Source of the DNA: Aeolococcus sp050734155
GTDB lineage: Bacteria > Chloroflexota > Dormibacteria > Aeolococcales > Aeolococcaceae
NCBI GenBank assembly: GCA_050734155.1
Contig: JBOHUD010000100.1
Span: forward strand, 1 to 64,000
Length of the DNA: 64,000 bases
Direction: 5' to 3'
Both the position numbers and the translations under genes were made by a program. This document shows positions 8,708 to 19,495 of the stretch, in pieces. Under the pieces are notes generated by a model. That model saw nothing but the letters and a program-made list of their open reading frames with translations. It was not told the DNA's origin and did no database searches. Positions within the stretch are counted from its first letter, which is position 1; every line of letters begins with the position of its first letter.

Positions 8708-8755
8708 ATGTCCGGCGAGGATTCTGCCCTTACGGCACCCACGTCCTCGCCGTGA
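8708..8755 (+). CDS. Leaderless 15-codon mini-ORF coupled to ABC ATPase
   Basis: ATG 8708 encodes a 15-residue Ser/Thr-rich peptide (MSGEDSALTAPTSSP). Its TGA (8753-8755) overlaps the GTG of the ABC ATPase as GTGA. The ATPase GTG has no Shine-Dalgarno, so termination-reinitiation from the mini-ORF is a plausible way to translate it. The same layout recurs at 60078-60113. The peptide itself may have no function. Confidence 0.4.
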   Translation: MSGEDSALTAPTSSP

Positions 8756-9717
8756 GCGGGATTGAGTCGGTCCGCCAACCGGCAATCCGAACGGCGGACT
8801 TGACTAAGGTGTATGCCGCTGGGGTGAAGGCGGTCGACCGCGTCAACCTGTTGGTTGATCATGGGGAGGTCTTCGGGCTTCTCGGCCCAAACGGGGCGGG
8901 AAAGACGACCACCGCCGGCATCTTGACAACCCGCGTGCTCCCAACCTCCGGTCAGGCGTTTGTCGGCGATGTAGATGTCGTCAAACATCCAACGGTTGCG
9001 AAGCAGTTGATCGGCGTCGTCCCGCAGAACAACACACTAGATCGCTCACTGACGGTCTGGGAGAACCTATACTTTCACGGCCGGTACTTCGGGATGAATG
9101 CCAAAGAGTCTCGGATCGCCGCTCAGGACGTGCTGGCCAAATTCCGGTTGACTGAGCGCGTCCAAGCCCCGGTCATGTCGCTCTCAGGAGGCCTGGCGCA
9201 ACGACTCATGATCGCCCGCGCCGTGCTCCACCGACCCGCGATTCTGTTTCTGGACGAGCCGACGTCTGGCTTGGATCCGCAAGGACGCATCGCGATGTGG
9301 GAGCTAATTAGGGGTCTGGGTGGCGCCGGACAGACCGTGCTGCTCACGACACATAACATGGAGGAGGCAGACGTGCTCTGTGACCGCATCGGCATCATGG
9401 ATCGCGGCACTATCCTGACGACAGGCACGCCGCAGGAGTTGAAGCGCGGTGTCGCTGACGCGACAGTCATCACGCTTTCGGCGCTGGGCGATCTTGAGGG
9501 CCTAGCGAAGCTCCTCCGTGAGCGCGTCGAAGGCGTGCAGTCCGCCGTGGTAGCAAATGACCGGGTGCACTTGCACGTGCGTGGCACAGAGGGTCTGCTC
9601 GTCAGGGCAATCGAATCGGCAGACGGCGGCGGATACCACGTCACAGACATTGCCGTGACTGAACCCACGCTGGAGACCGTGTTCATCAACCTAACCGGCA
9701 AGGACCTGCGGGACTGA
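8752..9717 (+). CDS. ABC transporter ATP-binding protein, DrrA type
   Basis: 321 aa from GTG 8752; a frame open further upstream to 8647 lacks support. Seen: Walker A GPNGAGKTT (about 43-51), Q-loop VVPQNNTLD, signature LSGGLAQRL (about 145), Walker B ILFLDEPTSGLD and H-loop TTHNMEEAD. A roughly 90-residue C-terminal extension ending TLETVFINLTGKDLRD is typical of DrrA/daunorubicin-resistance ATPases. It powers the ABC-2 permease encoded next, with TGATG overlap. The neighbourhood suggests export of, or immunity to, the product of the YcaO/SagB operon, although GNAT and a 650-bp gap lie between. Confidence 0.9.
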   Translation: MSGIESVRQPAIRTADLTKVYAAGVKAVDRVNLLVDHGEVFGLLGPNGAGKTTTAGILTTRVLPTSGQAFVGDVDVVKHPTVAKQLIGVVPQNNTLDRSLTVWENLYFHGRYFGMNAKESRIAAQDVLAKFRLTERVQAPVMSLSGGLAQRLMIARAVLHRPAILFLDEPTSGLDPQGRIAMWELIRGLGGAGQTVLLTTHNMEEADVLCDRIGIMDRGTILTTGTPQELKRGVADATVITLSALGDLEGLAKLLRERVEGVQSAVVANDRVHLHVRGTEGLLVRAIESADGGGYHVTDIAVTEPTLETVFINLTGKDLRD

Positions 9718-10616
9718 TGGCACCAATGCGCGCTTCGGTCGTAGCGGTCTCCGGTGGCCGGGATAACGTACCCCTCCACATCAAGCGACGGTCGGCCTTG
9801 GCATCGAGCCGAACCGCCTTTCTCGCGCTACTACTACGCGATCTCACCGTTCTGCGGAAGGGGCTTAGACAGTTCCTACCGCGTACCATCCTGCAACCTT
9901 TCATGTACGTGTTCGTGTTCACGTACGTTTTTCCGACGATCGGCCAGGGCATCGGCGGTTCGGGTGGCTCGCGCGGTGAGTCATCATTCGCGACGCTCTT
10001 GGTCGCCGGTGTGGTCGCATTTTCCATAATGACCCAGGGGATCCAAGCTGTGGCGCTACCCATGGTGAACGAGTTCGGCTACACGCGGGAAATCGAGGAT
10101 CGAGTACTCGCTCCATTGCCCGTGAGCTTAGTCGCCTTAGAGAAGGTGGCTTTCGGCGCAGTTCAAGGCCTGTTCGCGGCCCTCCTCGTCTTTCCGATCG
10201 CGGCGGTTGTGCACGCGCCGCAGTTGACTGTGAATCTCAGCGTCCATTGGTTGATAGCCCTTACCGCGATCCCGCTCGCATGCGTCTGCTGCTCGGCGCT
10301 TGGGCTGACCTTCGGTACGTTCTTCGAGCCGCGCACGGTACCGTTGCTCTTTGGTCTTGCACTTGTCCCGCTAGCGTTTCTCGGCGGCACGTACTACTCA
10401 TGGACGGCACTTTCACCGTTGCGGCTAGGTGGCGTGCCATGGCTACAGATTCTCGTGCTCGTGAATCCTCTCGTCTACATCAACGAGGGCCTCCGCGCGG
10501 CTGTAACCACGTCTGACCATATGTCTCTGTATGCTGTTTATCCGGTGCTGATCGGGTTCACCGCACTGTTTCTGTGGGTGGGGATACGCAGCTTTAGGAA
10601 GCGTGTCATCAGTTGA
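9717..10616 (+). CDS. ABC-2 type permease, DrrB type
   Basis: 299 aa; ATG overlaps the ATPase stop (TGATG), so the two are co-translated. Six hydrophobic segments are visible, beginning with FLPRTILQPFMYVFVFTYVF and ending with VLIGFTALFLWVGIRSF. The charged loop EFGYTREIEDRVLAPLPV between TM2 and TM3 is the conserved EAA-like region of ABC-2 permeases. LGGTYYSWTAL before the last TM pair is also characteristic. Together with the preceding ATPase it forms a two-gene exporter. Substrate unproven. Confidence 0.88.
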   Translation: MAPMRASVVAVSGGRDNVPLHIKRRSALASSRTAFLALLLRDLTVLRKGLRQFLPRTILQPFMYVFVFTYVFPTIGQGIGGSGGSRGESSFATLLVAGVVAFSIMTQGIQAVALPMVNEFGYTREIEDRVLAPLPVSLVALEKVAFGAVQGLFAALLVFPIAAVVHAPQLTVNLSVHWLIALTAIPLACVCCSALGLTFGTFFEPRTVPLLFGLALVPLAFLGGTYYSWTALSPLRLGGVPWLQILVLVNPLVYINEGLRAAVTTSDHMSLYAVYPVLIGFTALFLWVGIRSFRKRVIS

Positions 10617-10750
10617 CCGCTTCGGTTGGCAGAACCCTGTCAAGTTTGACCCTCACCGCGGCCGGGCGACTGTGGTTCGTGTTGCTGGGTCCGCGCTTTG
10701 GACAATCGCCGTCGCCGTTTAGATCGTCGGCGAGGCAGTGGAAGCTGTAC

Positions 10751-11532
10751 TTACCCGTCCCCTAGCGCTCGAGTGACGGGTAGCGAGAGGGATCTACAGC
10801 TGGTGCGGCTAGATCTTCGTTGACGGCCGGATGCGAACGGCGAGCGTGTGTGTCGCGGAGGCGAGTCGGCCGCCGGCCGGTACGGCTGAGGCTCCCCGAA
10901 CACCGCGGGGAAGCGGTCGCGGAGCGCGCACTGAGCCGCCGGCGGTAGTGAACGCTGTCCATAGATCCGCTGATAGAGCTCGCCGGGCCTTCGGCTCCCA
11001 CGGCGCCCGTGCGCCAAGGCCAAGTTGTCGAAGACGGAGCAGTTTATCCGGGCCCAGTGCAATCTCGACCTGGACCGCGACGATGTCCAGGTCGAGTCTC
11101 TCGAAGAAGGCAAGTTCGGCAGCGAGGTGTCGATCTCCATGCCGCACAGGAAGCCGGGGGTGGTCTCACACTCGGGAGTCGCCGTGAGCCGGCGGCCGCT
11201 TCGACATCGCGTGCCAAGCTACCTTCGTAGTAGCCGTCTGCGTCCTCCCAGGCTCGGTGCGACTCGCCGTATTCCGTCAGGTTGGCGAGCAGTACCTTCT
11301 GCTCCGCCCATCGCCCGCGGTCAAGACCTCTGGCCTGACAGGTGCCGGTCGAACGCCTACGCCTAGCCTCCCTTACGGCTCCAGGCGGTAGGAAAACTCG
11401 ACTCCAGAACTCTTGGCACTCCCGCGGGAGACCCCCGTCTCCCGCTGTCAGTTCATCAAACGTCCATGCCGACGCGCCGAAAAGAAGGTCGCGCTCCTTC
11501 TCCTCTGGCACGATAGCCGGCCAGTCATGCAA
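10751..11532 (-). pseudogene. Possible decayed gene, frameshifted
   Basis: No intact gene fills 10617-11546. On the minus strand three consecutive pieces in different frames have protein-like composition: one from 11532 (DWPAIVPEEKERDLLFG... to YGESHRAWEDADGYYEG), one around 11140-10950 (AELAFFERLDLDIVAVQVE...) and one around 10990-10880 (GELYQRIYGQRSLPP...). They could be one gene broken by two frameshifts. No family was recognised, so this remains tentative. The plus strand has only short frames. Confidence 0.3.
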
Positions 11533-11546
11533 GCGCTGGAGAACAC

Positions 11547-12107
11547 GTGGCCAAGCTGATCTACATCGCCAACACCTCCCTGGATGGCTACATCCAGGAC
11601 CCTCAGGGCAGTTTCGACTGGGGTGTGCCGAGCGAGGATTTACACCGATTGTTCAACGACCTGGAACGGCCGATCGGCACTTACCTTTACGGCCGGCGAC
11701 TCTATGAAACGATGGTCTCCTGGGATTCCCCTGCGGCCGTCGACAACCAGCCACTCTACATCCGGGATTTCGCCGCGATCTGGCGCGGTGCCGACAAGAT
11801 CGTCTACTCCACGACGCTGAAGGCGGCATCAACCGGCCGGACGCGGATCGAACGCGAGTTCGATGCAGACACCGTCCGGGCCATGAAAACGGCAGAGACA
11901 CGCGATATGACTGTCGGCGGCGCCGCCCTCGCCAGCCAGGCGATGAGAGCCGGCCTGGTGGACGAGCTCAGCCTGGTTGTATGGCCCAGGATCCTCGGCG
12001 GTGGCAAACCAGCACTTCCCAAGGACATCCAGTGGGAGCTTGAACTGCTCGATGAACGCCGTTTTCCAGATGGTGTGGTGTATCTCCAGTACCGCACCGC
12101 GAGCTGA
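11547..12107 (+). CDS. Dihydrofolate reductase family protein (RibD C-terminal-like)
   Basis: 186 aa; GTG 11547 with TGGAG upstream. Seen: the N-terminal strand-loop YIANTSLDGYIQDPQG, GRRLYETMVSW at about 50 and VGGAALASQAMRAGLVDELSLVVWPRILGGGKP at about 112-145, the glycine-rich NADPH-binding region typical of the RibD_C/DHFR-like family (YyaP/YwjB type). These stand-alone proteins are NADPH-dependent reductases of mostly unknown substrate. Full length for the family. A remnant of a second family member lies just downstream on the other strand. Confidence 0.88.
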   Translation: MAKLIYIANTSLDGYIQDPQGSFDWGVPSEDLHRLFNDLERPIGTYLYGRRLYETMVSWDSPAAVDNQPLYIRDFAAIWRGADKIVYSTTLKAASTGRTRIEREFDADTVRAMKTAETRDMTVGGAALASQAMRAGLVDELSLVVWPRILGGGKPALPKDIQWELELLDERRFPDGVVYLQYRTAS

Positions 12108-12219
12108 GACGCCATTGGCGAGCGGGACGGGCGCCGCCCGCCGCTCCGCGGGGGGTGCAGGACCGGCTGCGGCTGAACGACATCGAGTGGAGCACGACTT
12201 TGCGTCCAATCCGGTTCTG

Positions 12220-12582
12220 GCGGCGTACCGTGAACCGGAGGTGTAGCACCCCGTCGCCCGGGATGACCACGTGAGGATCTTCGAGCGGGTGCTGACCTTC
12301 GATGCTGCCAAAGTAGCGCTTGCCCGACCCGAAGACCACCGGCACCATGTCCACGGCCACTTCGTCAACGAGTCCGGCCGCGAAGATCTGGCCGCCTACT
12401 TCGCCGGCCTTCACAGCGACAGTTCGTTCCCCGGCGAGCTGCTGGGCCTTGTCGATCGCAGCCGTCACCCCGTCGATGAAATGGTACGACGCCTCGGGGT
12501 ACCAGCCGTCGGGCTTGGGCCGGTGAGACACCACGACCACGTGGTCGCCGGTGGCCACGTTGTGGATGATTACCGTGCCCAC
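12220..12582 (-). pseudogene. Truncated dihydrofolate-reductase-family gene
   Basis: About 121 residues match only the C-terminal two thirds of the RibD_C/DHFR-like fold: VVVVSHRPKPDGWYPE, then DKAQQLAGERTVAVKAGEVGGQIFAAGLVDEV and VPVVFGSGKRYFGS, ending at LHLRFTVRR. The N-terminal strand with the substrate loop is absent, and the frame reads on into nonsense after 12220 without a proper stop. It faces the intact homologue at 11547-12107. No start with a ribosome site is present. Likely an inactivated gene. Confidence 0.7.
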
Positions 12583-12825
12583 AGGCTCTCCTCCAGTGCC
12601 CTACGAAAGCGGCTTCGATCTTGTGACTCCCCTGGGGCGACCGACCTGTGATGCCAGACCGCGTCGATCGGTGCCCATCGGTCGAGCAGCTCGGTCGCCG
12701 GCATGACGACGAACGGCGAGAACCCCCAAGGCTTGAAAGTGCACCCCCACGAGAGCCGGCCTCTCTGTTTGTGGCTGCACGCCCCTTCTGGCCACGGCCT
12801 CCCGCGCAGCGGAACGTCAGCGGCC

Positions 12826-13263
12826 CCCTAGCCTGACCCTGCCGTCAAGGAGCTCCCTTGCGATGTCCAGATGCCCGATATGACGCGCCGTCTCCTCGCT
12901 CATGTGCAGCACGACCCATCGAACATTTGGCGGCTCCAAACCCGTCCAGCCCGTGTTTGCCGCGCGGAGACGCCGACAGTGAAGTTGTAGCCAGCACCAA
13001 TTCGGACTGCGCACATTGGTCGCGGTAGAAGCTGGTGACGTCCTTGGATGGAGCGTCCGACGTGAACACTGTATGGGGTCGTACGCCGGCTGATCGTCGT
13101 CGACATCGCGCGGCCTCTCCGGCTGCTTGCCAGCCACGACGCCCCGGAACCAGTGCCACTCGGCGTTCCCCAGGTGCTCCAGCATCCCGGCCACCGACCA
13201 GCCTGTGGGTACCACCGAGTGGTGCCACGCTTCCTCGCCGAGGCCATCGACGATGGCCAGCAC
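12826..13263 (-). pseudogene. DinB/DUF664-family gene with two frameshifts
   Basis: The family order is intact but split over two frames. LAIVDGLGEEAWHHSVVPTGWSVAGMLEHLGN begins the protein in one frame; after about 13070 it continues in another (FTSDAPSKDVTSFYRDQC, then ATTSLSASPRGKHG). After about 12935 it returns to the first frame (RWVVLHMSEETARHIGHLDIARELLDG). DUF664/mycothiol-transferase-like proteins are metal-binding four-helix bundles with three His; H at the first helix and HIGHLD at the end are still visible. The N-terminal 30-35 residues are also missing. Either a real pseudogene or assembly indels. Confidence 0.75.
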
Positions 13264-13661
13264 CGATCCTGACTGATGGGCTGGCTCAGAACCTCGGTGA
13301 CCTCGTTCGCGTGCACGGTCCTCGCTGCCGTTGTCGGTCTCGAGCGCGGCCGATCATTCTGGCGGGCGCTGGGCGGCTGCGACCGGCCGTCAGGTGAGCT
13401 GCTCGGCCAGCCCAACGGTGATCTCGCAGCGCCTCCGGCGGACACTTCAACCGGTGCTGGTCGCCGCGCCGCGGCAATCAGCTGCTGATCGGGAAGTTCG
13501 GACGCGACGCGGCGTTCGGGCCCGAGCAACCTGCGCCCGCCGGCGCTCCCGCCGCCGACCGGCTGGCGGCGTTCCACGGACGGCGGCTGGACGACGGACA
13601 CCGGAGGTATGAGGCCCGAAGACGGCGTCGAGCCCGGTCCTCGGCACGCGGCCCGGCAATT
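13264..13661. other. Intergenic stretch without recognisable gene
   Basis: About 400 bp between the DUF664 remnant and the furA operator. Several frames are open on both strands, as expected at this GC, but none has a ribosome site or recognisable domain. The part next to 13263 may include the eroded 5' end of the DUF664-like gene. Confidence 0.5.
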
Positions 13662-13692
13662 TTGATACCGTCAAGAACGTTGACAGTATCAA
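13662..13692 (+). promoter_or_regulatory. FurA operator palindrome overlapping -10 and start
   Basis: A 31-bp inverted repeat: left arm TTGATACCGTCAA (13662-13674) and the reverse complement of the right arm, TTGATACTGTCAA (13680-13692), match at 12 of 13 positions around a 5-nt centre. TACCGT (13666-13671) lies 8 nt before the TTG at 13680, so the -10 box and the leaderless start sit inside the operator. Binding of the Fur-family protein would block transcription of furA-katG, as known for actinobacterial furA. Confidence 0.75.
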
Positions 13693-14148
13693 GCCCACCC
13701 AACGTCCGATCCGCCGCGCTGGCGCCCCCCCTCACCGCGCCGCTGCTGCTCCGCAGCGCCGGACTGCGTCCGACGGCGATCCGTCTCGCGGTGCTGGATG
13801 CGCTCCACACCATGCCGCACGCCGGCGTGCACGACATCGCCGTGGCGGTGCAGCTGGTGCTCGGCAGCGCATCTCGTCAGGCCGTGTACGACGCGCTGGA
13901 TCAGCTTCACCTCGCGCAGCTGGTGCGCCGCATCGAGCCCGCCGGCTCGCCCAGCCGCTACGAGGTGCGCGTGGGCGACAACCATCACCATGTCGTCTGC
14001 CGTGCCTGCGGAAGGGTCGCCGACATCGACTGCGCGGTTGGCGAGGCGCCCTGCCTGGAGCCGTCGCAGACCCACGGATTCGACCTCGACGAAGCAGAGG
14101 TGACCTTCTGGGGTCTCTGTCCCCAATGTCACGACACGGAGGAGCACG

Positions 14149-14156
<8 letters not shown>
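13680..14156 (+). CDS. furA: Fur-family peroxide/metal regulator (FurA-like)
   Basis: 158 aa from TTG 13680, chosen because a TACCGT -10 box ends 8 nt before it; TTG 13662 is the alternative. The winged-helix part runs from RSAGLRPTAIRLAVLDAL through VYDALDQLHLAQLVRRI. Then comes DNHHHVVCRACGRVADIDC, with the regulatory His cluster and first CxxC, and a final CPQC zinc pair near the C-terminus. Gene order (overlapping katG by 8 nt) is the classical furA-katG pair, in which the sensor represses itself and the catalase until peroxide oxidises it. The operator over the start supports autoregulation. Confidence 0.9.
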
Positions 14157-16409
<2,253 letters not shown>

Positions 16410-16413
<4 letters not shown>

Positions 16414-16565
16414 CTGAGCGACACCAGACTGGTACCCGGAAGCGCGGCGACCAGCGCCGTGAGACGCGTTCGCCTGGTCTCGGCAGGGGATCGGTCGGCA
16501 GCCAGCGCTTGTGCGATGAGCTGCCTCCCGGTCCCGCCGGTCGCGCCCAAAATGGTCAGCTGCAC
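16410..16565 (-). pseudogene. N-terminal remnant of NAD(P)-binding oxidoreductase
   Basis: From GTG 16565 the frame gives 51 residues starting VQLTILGATGGTGRQLIAQAL, the Rossmann GxTGxxG nucleotide-binding loop of SDR/NmrA-like proteins. It then diverges into unrelated sequence and stops inside the katG stop codon region. The remaining 150-250 residues of such an enzyme are absent. A truncated gene, cut where katG now ends. Confidence 0.6.
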
Positions 16566-16572
16566 GGTGGCG

Positions 16573-17442
16573 TCAGTTGTCCTCAGTGAGGACCTCGCGC
16601 AGCTTGCGCGCGAAGGCTTCTGGCTTGCCGGCGTACGGGGAGTCGCCGCCCACGAAGCCGCCGTGATGGCTGGGGAAGACAGTCGCCTGCTGGCCAAGTC
16701 GCTCGGCCGTGGCCACCGACGTGCGTCCGGTGAAGGTCCCGACGGACTCTTCGCCAACAGCGATCACGATTCGGCTCGGTGCCGCGGCCAGGGAGTCGAA
16801 GTCTGGGAGATAGCCGGTGACCGCCGAGGAACGGTCGGAGAGCAGGGGGTCGTCACGGGAACCATCGTCCTCGGCCGGCATCCCGAACTGGGCGGGATCC
16901 GGCGTCGGCTGCGCGAAGTATTTCTCTGTGAACTCTCCCTGCCACGACGTCATGGCGATGAAGGCCGCCATGCCGGCACCCCGCCCCCTGGCCGCGTACG
17001 TGTCCCGAAAGCCGGCCACTGCGCGACCGGTTGCCTCCGCGTCGGGGAGCACCCGCACCAGAGGCGGCTCGTGCGCCACCAGGACGGTGACGTCGCCGGG
17101 GTGGGCCGCCACCAGGGCGAGTGCGGTGACCGCGCCGCCGCTGCTCGCGAACATCTCGACCGAGCCGACGCCCAGAGCCCCGATGACGGCGTGCACATCG
17201 CCCGCCTGAACCGCGGGAACGCTGTCCACCAGACCGTCCTTGCGGACGCTGCGGCCGAGACCGCGTGGGTCATAGGTGATCACGGTGCGGTCGGGGAAGT
17301 ACGACGCCAAGGCACGAAAGCCGCTGGCGTCCATCGGTTGCCCGATCATGAATAGTGGTGGACGACCGTCCGCGGTGGGCAGCGAGCCCTCGACGTCGTA
17401 GACGATGTCGGCATCAGCAGTTTCACGCGTGTATGTCTTCAT
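16573..17442 (-). CDS. Alpha/beta hydrolase
   Basis: 289 aa; ATG 17442 has GGAGGAGGGA upstream. Seen: FMIGQPMDASGF (oxyanion loop), ITYDPRGLGRSVR, the nucleophile elbow FASSGGAVTAL (S-S-G-G, Ser about 105), a late acid in VIAVGEESVGTF and the terminal His in FPSHHGGFVG. This is the order of the alpha/beta-hydrolase catalytic triad. Substrate unknown; relatives are annotated as esterases or haloperoxidase-like. It is third in an operon with ArsR and SRPBCC genes, 16 nt after the SRPBCC stop. Confidence 0.88.
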   Translation of the reverse strand: MKTYTRETADADIVYDVEGSLPTADGRPPLFMIGQPMDASGFRALASYFPDRTVITYDPRGLGRSVRKDGLVDSVPAVQAGDVHAVIGALGVGSVEMFASSGGAVTALALVAAHPGDVTVLVAHEPPLVRVLPDAEATGRAVAGFRDTYAARGRGAGMAAFIAMTSWQGEFTEKYFAQPTPDPAQFGMPAEDDGSRDDPLLSDRSSAVTGYLPDFDSLAAAPSRIVIAVGEESVGTFTGRTSVATAERLGQQATVFPSHHGGFVGGDSPYAGKPEAFARKLREVLTEDN

Positions 17443-17458
17443 CCCAGTCCCTCCTCCT

Positions 17459-17962
17459 TCAGGCTGCGAGAAGCTGCTCGAGCTTGTCGAGCTGCTCGGA
17501 CCAGCCCTGCTCGGCACCGCTCATCGCCTCAGCGGGGGGCATCGGCTCGAAATAGGACTGGCGCATGGTGAGCGCGGTGCCGCCATCGCGGGCCTCAAAG
17601 GTCACCTCAATCAGGGTGGCGAAGAGTTCGCCCTGCTCGTCGTTGACAGCGCGGCCGCTCATCACCAGGCGATGCGGACGATCGATCTCATAGTACTCAC
17701 CACCCATGTGGTGGGAGAACCGGGCCTCGGCCGGGATGGAGCCCGGCCACTCCATGGCGAGCCGGTATGTCCCGCCGACCCGAAGGTCCACCTCCGCGGC
17801 CGGGCAGGTGAAGCCGTTTGGCCACCACCACTTCTCGAGCTGGTCCGGGTCGGTGAATGCGTCGAAGACCCGCTCCGGTGAGGCATGTATGGTGCGCTCG
17901 ATGACCAGCTGCTTGATCGGGGTTGCCGACCGAACGTTCACGACGGTACGGATCTCAGGCAT
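17459..17962 (-). CDS. SRPBCC / AHSA1-like domain protein
   Basis: 167 aa; start overlaps the ArsR gene by 8 nt. The START-like fold is recognisable from IERTIHASPERVFDAFTDPDQLEKWWWPNGF near the N-terminus, GGEYYEIDRPHRLVMS in the middle and SYFEPMPPAEAMSGAEQGWSEQLDKLEQLL at the end. These proteins bind hydrophobic ligands and very often sit directly after an ArsR-type repressor, as here. Specific ligand unknown. Confidence 0.9.
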   Translation of the reverse strand: MPEIRTVVNVRSATPIKQLVIERTIHASPERVFDAFTDPDQLEKWWWPNGFTCPAAEVDLRVGGTYRLAMEWPGSIPAEARFSHHMGGEYYEIDRPHRLVMSGRAVNDEQGELFATLIEVTFEARDGGTALTMRQSYFEPMPPAEAMSGAEQGWSEQLDKLEQLLAA

Positions 17963-18311
17963 CGGGGTTCTCCTCTTTCGTGATGGCGTCTGATTGCGGT
18001 GCGAGATGTATCTCCAGACGGTCGATGCGGTCGGACCACTCGGCGTGAGCGCGGCGGAGCCAGTTGTCCACTGGAAGCAGGCCCTCGAGTTGAAGCCGCG
18101 CCGGGCGACGCTGGCCGTCGCGGGCTCGACCGACGAGACCAGCCCGCTCCAGCACCTTGAGGTGCTTGGTGATCGCCGGCTGGGTCAGGGTTGACGCCTG
18201 TGCGAGCTCCCCGACGCCGGCTTCGCCAGTGGCGAGGCGCGCGAGGATCGCCCGGCGGGTGGGGTCGGCAAGGGCCGCGAAGGCTCGGCTCACGGGATCG
18301 TCAGTAAGCAT
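17955..18311 (-). CDS. ArsR-family transcriptional regulator
   Basis: 118 aa from ATG 18311, chosen because TAACCT (18319-18324) ends 7 nt upstream; ATG 18317 is the alternative. Winged helix: AFAALADPTRRAILARLATGEAGVGELAQASTLTQPAITKHLKVLERAGLV. No CxC or other metal site is seen, fitting the SRPBCC-linked non-metal subgroup. A perfect 12-bp palindrome overlaps its -10 box, so it probably represses the three-gene operon. Divergent from the PHP-domain gene. Confidence 0.9.
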   Translation of the reverse strand: MLTDDPVSRAFAALADPTRRAILARLATGEAGVGELAQASTLTQPAITKHLKVLERAGLVGRARDGQRRPARLQLEGLLPVDNWLRRAHAEWSDRIDRLEIHLAPQSDAITKEENPDA

Positions 18312-18318
18312 TACCATT

Positions 18319-18331
18319 AGGTTATATAACC
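18319..18331 (-). promoter_or_regulatory. ArsR operator palindrome and -10 box
   Basis: GGTTATATAACC (18320-18331) is a perfect 12-bp palindrome in a GC-rich context. The overlapping TAACCT (18319-18324, minus strand) is 7 nt from ATG 18311, so a bound repressor would cover the promoter of a leaderless mRNA. Confidence 0.6.
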
Positions 18332-18386
18332 CATCGGTAAAAGTCAACCGCCAGGCCGGGCCTGACATTGCCGGGAGAGACCCGCG

Positions 18387-19436
18387 ATGAGCAGATTCGA
18401 AGAAGCGAACCGGGCGCCAGGGGCGTCAGTCGAGACGGCTCGCGCGCTCGACCGCATTGCCTTCCTGCTCGAGCGCGAGTCCGAGCCCACCCACCGCGTT
18501 CGGGCTTTTCGCAACGCCGCCGCCGTGGTGCGCAGCCTCAGTCCCGACGACCTGGCAAGGCTCGTGCGCGCGGACACGCTGCGCAGCCTCCCGGGCATCG
18601 GTGTGGTCACCGCCGGTGTGATCGCGGAGGCGCACGCCGGCCGGGTGCCCGAGTACCTGCGGCGGCTCGAAGCCCTCGAGGGAGAGACCGTCCCCGAGGC
18701 GGCCCGCGCCCTGCGGGCGGCGCTTCGCGGCGACTGCCACACGCACTCGGACTGGTCCGACGGGGGCAGTCCCATCGAGGAGATGGCGATCGCCGCCGGC
18801 GCCATCGGGCACGAGTACATGGTGCTCACCGACCACTCGCCTCGGCTCACCATCGCCCGTGGGCTCTCTGAGGAACGGCTGCGTCGCCAACTCGAGGTGG
18901 TCGCCGCGCTCAACGTCAGCCTGGCGCCGTTTCGCATCCTCACCGGCATCGAGGTCGACATCCTCGAGGACGGTGCCCTCGATCAGACCCCGGAGCTGCT
19001 CGGCGAGCTCGACCTCGTGGTGGCGAGCGTTCATTCGAAGCTGCGCATGGCGGCGCCGGAGATGACGCGACGCATGCTCGCCGCAGTCGCCAATCCGCAC
19101 ACCGACGTGCTGGGTCACTGCACCGGGAGGATCGTCGTCGGCAGGGGTCGCCCGGAGTCGACGTTCGACTGCAACGCCGTGTTCAGCGCGTGTCGCGAGC
19201 ACGGTGTCGCGGTCGAGGTCAACTCGCGCCCCGAGCGGCTCGATCCGCCGAGGCGGCTCCTGCGCACGGCGGTCGAGCTCGGCTGCCGGGTGGCGATCGA
19301 CACCGACGCGCACGCACCCGGTCAGCTGGAATGGCAGATGAATGGGTGCGTGCGTGCTGCGGAGTGCGGGGTCACGCCGTCCTCGGTGGTCAACATCATG
19401 AGCGCGCAAGAGCTGATCGAGTGGACACGAGGATGA
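18387..19436 (+). CDS. PHP-domain protein with N-terminal helix-hairpin-helix
   Basis: 349 aa; ATG with GGGAGAG upstream. Residues 15-110 resemble the HhH region of family-X DNA polymerases (RVRAFRNAAAVVRSL, LPGIGVVTAGVIAEA). From about 113 the PHP metal centre follows: GDCHTHSDWSDG, MVLTDHSPRL, LTGIEVDIL, VASVHSKL, LGHCTGR and IDTDAHAP. This is the polX C-terminal PHP domain joined directly to the HhH part with no polymerase palm. Likely a phosphoesterase acting on nucleic acid or a small phosphate ester. Confidence 0.9.
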   Translation: MSRFEEANRAPGASVETARALDRIAFLLERESEPTHRVRAFRNAAAVVRSLSPDDLARLVRADTLRSLPGIGVVTAGVIAEAHAGRVPEYLRRLEALEGETVPEAARALRAALRGDCHTHSDWSDGGSPIEEMAIAAGAIGHEYMVLTDHSPRLTIARGLSEERLRRQLEVVAALNVSLAPFRILTGIEVDILEDGALDQTPELLGELDLVVASVHSKLRMAAPEMTRRMLAAVANPHTDVLGHCTGRIVVGRGRPESTFDCNAVFSACREHGVAVEVNSRPERLDPPRRLLRTAVELGCRVAIDTDAHAPGQLEWQMNGCVRAAECGVTPSSVVNIMSAQELIEWTRG

Positions 19437-19495
19437 GCGGGCCACGACCTGGACGACCGCGGGAGTGAGACATCGCCGTCGCCTTCGGTAGGTCA

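Noticed and set aside
8647..8751. Upstream extension of the ABC ATPase
   Set aside because: No family similarity in these 35 residues and no ribosome site; GTG 8752 fits the domain start and the mini-ORF overlap.
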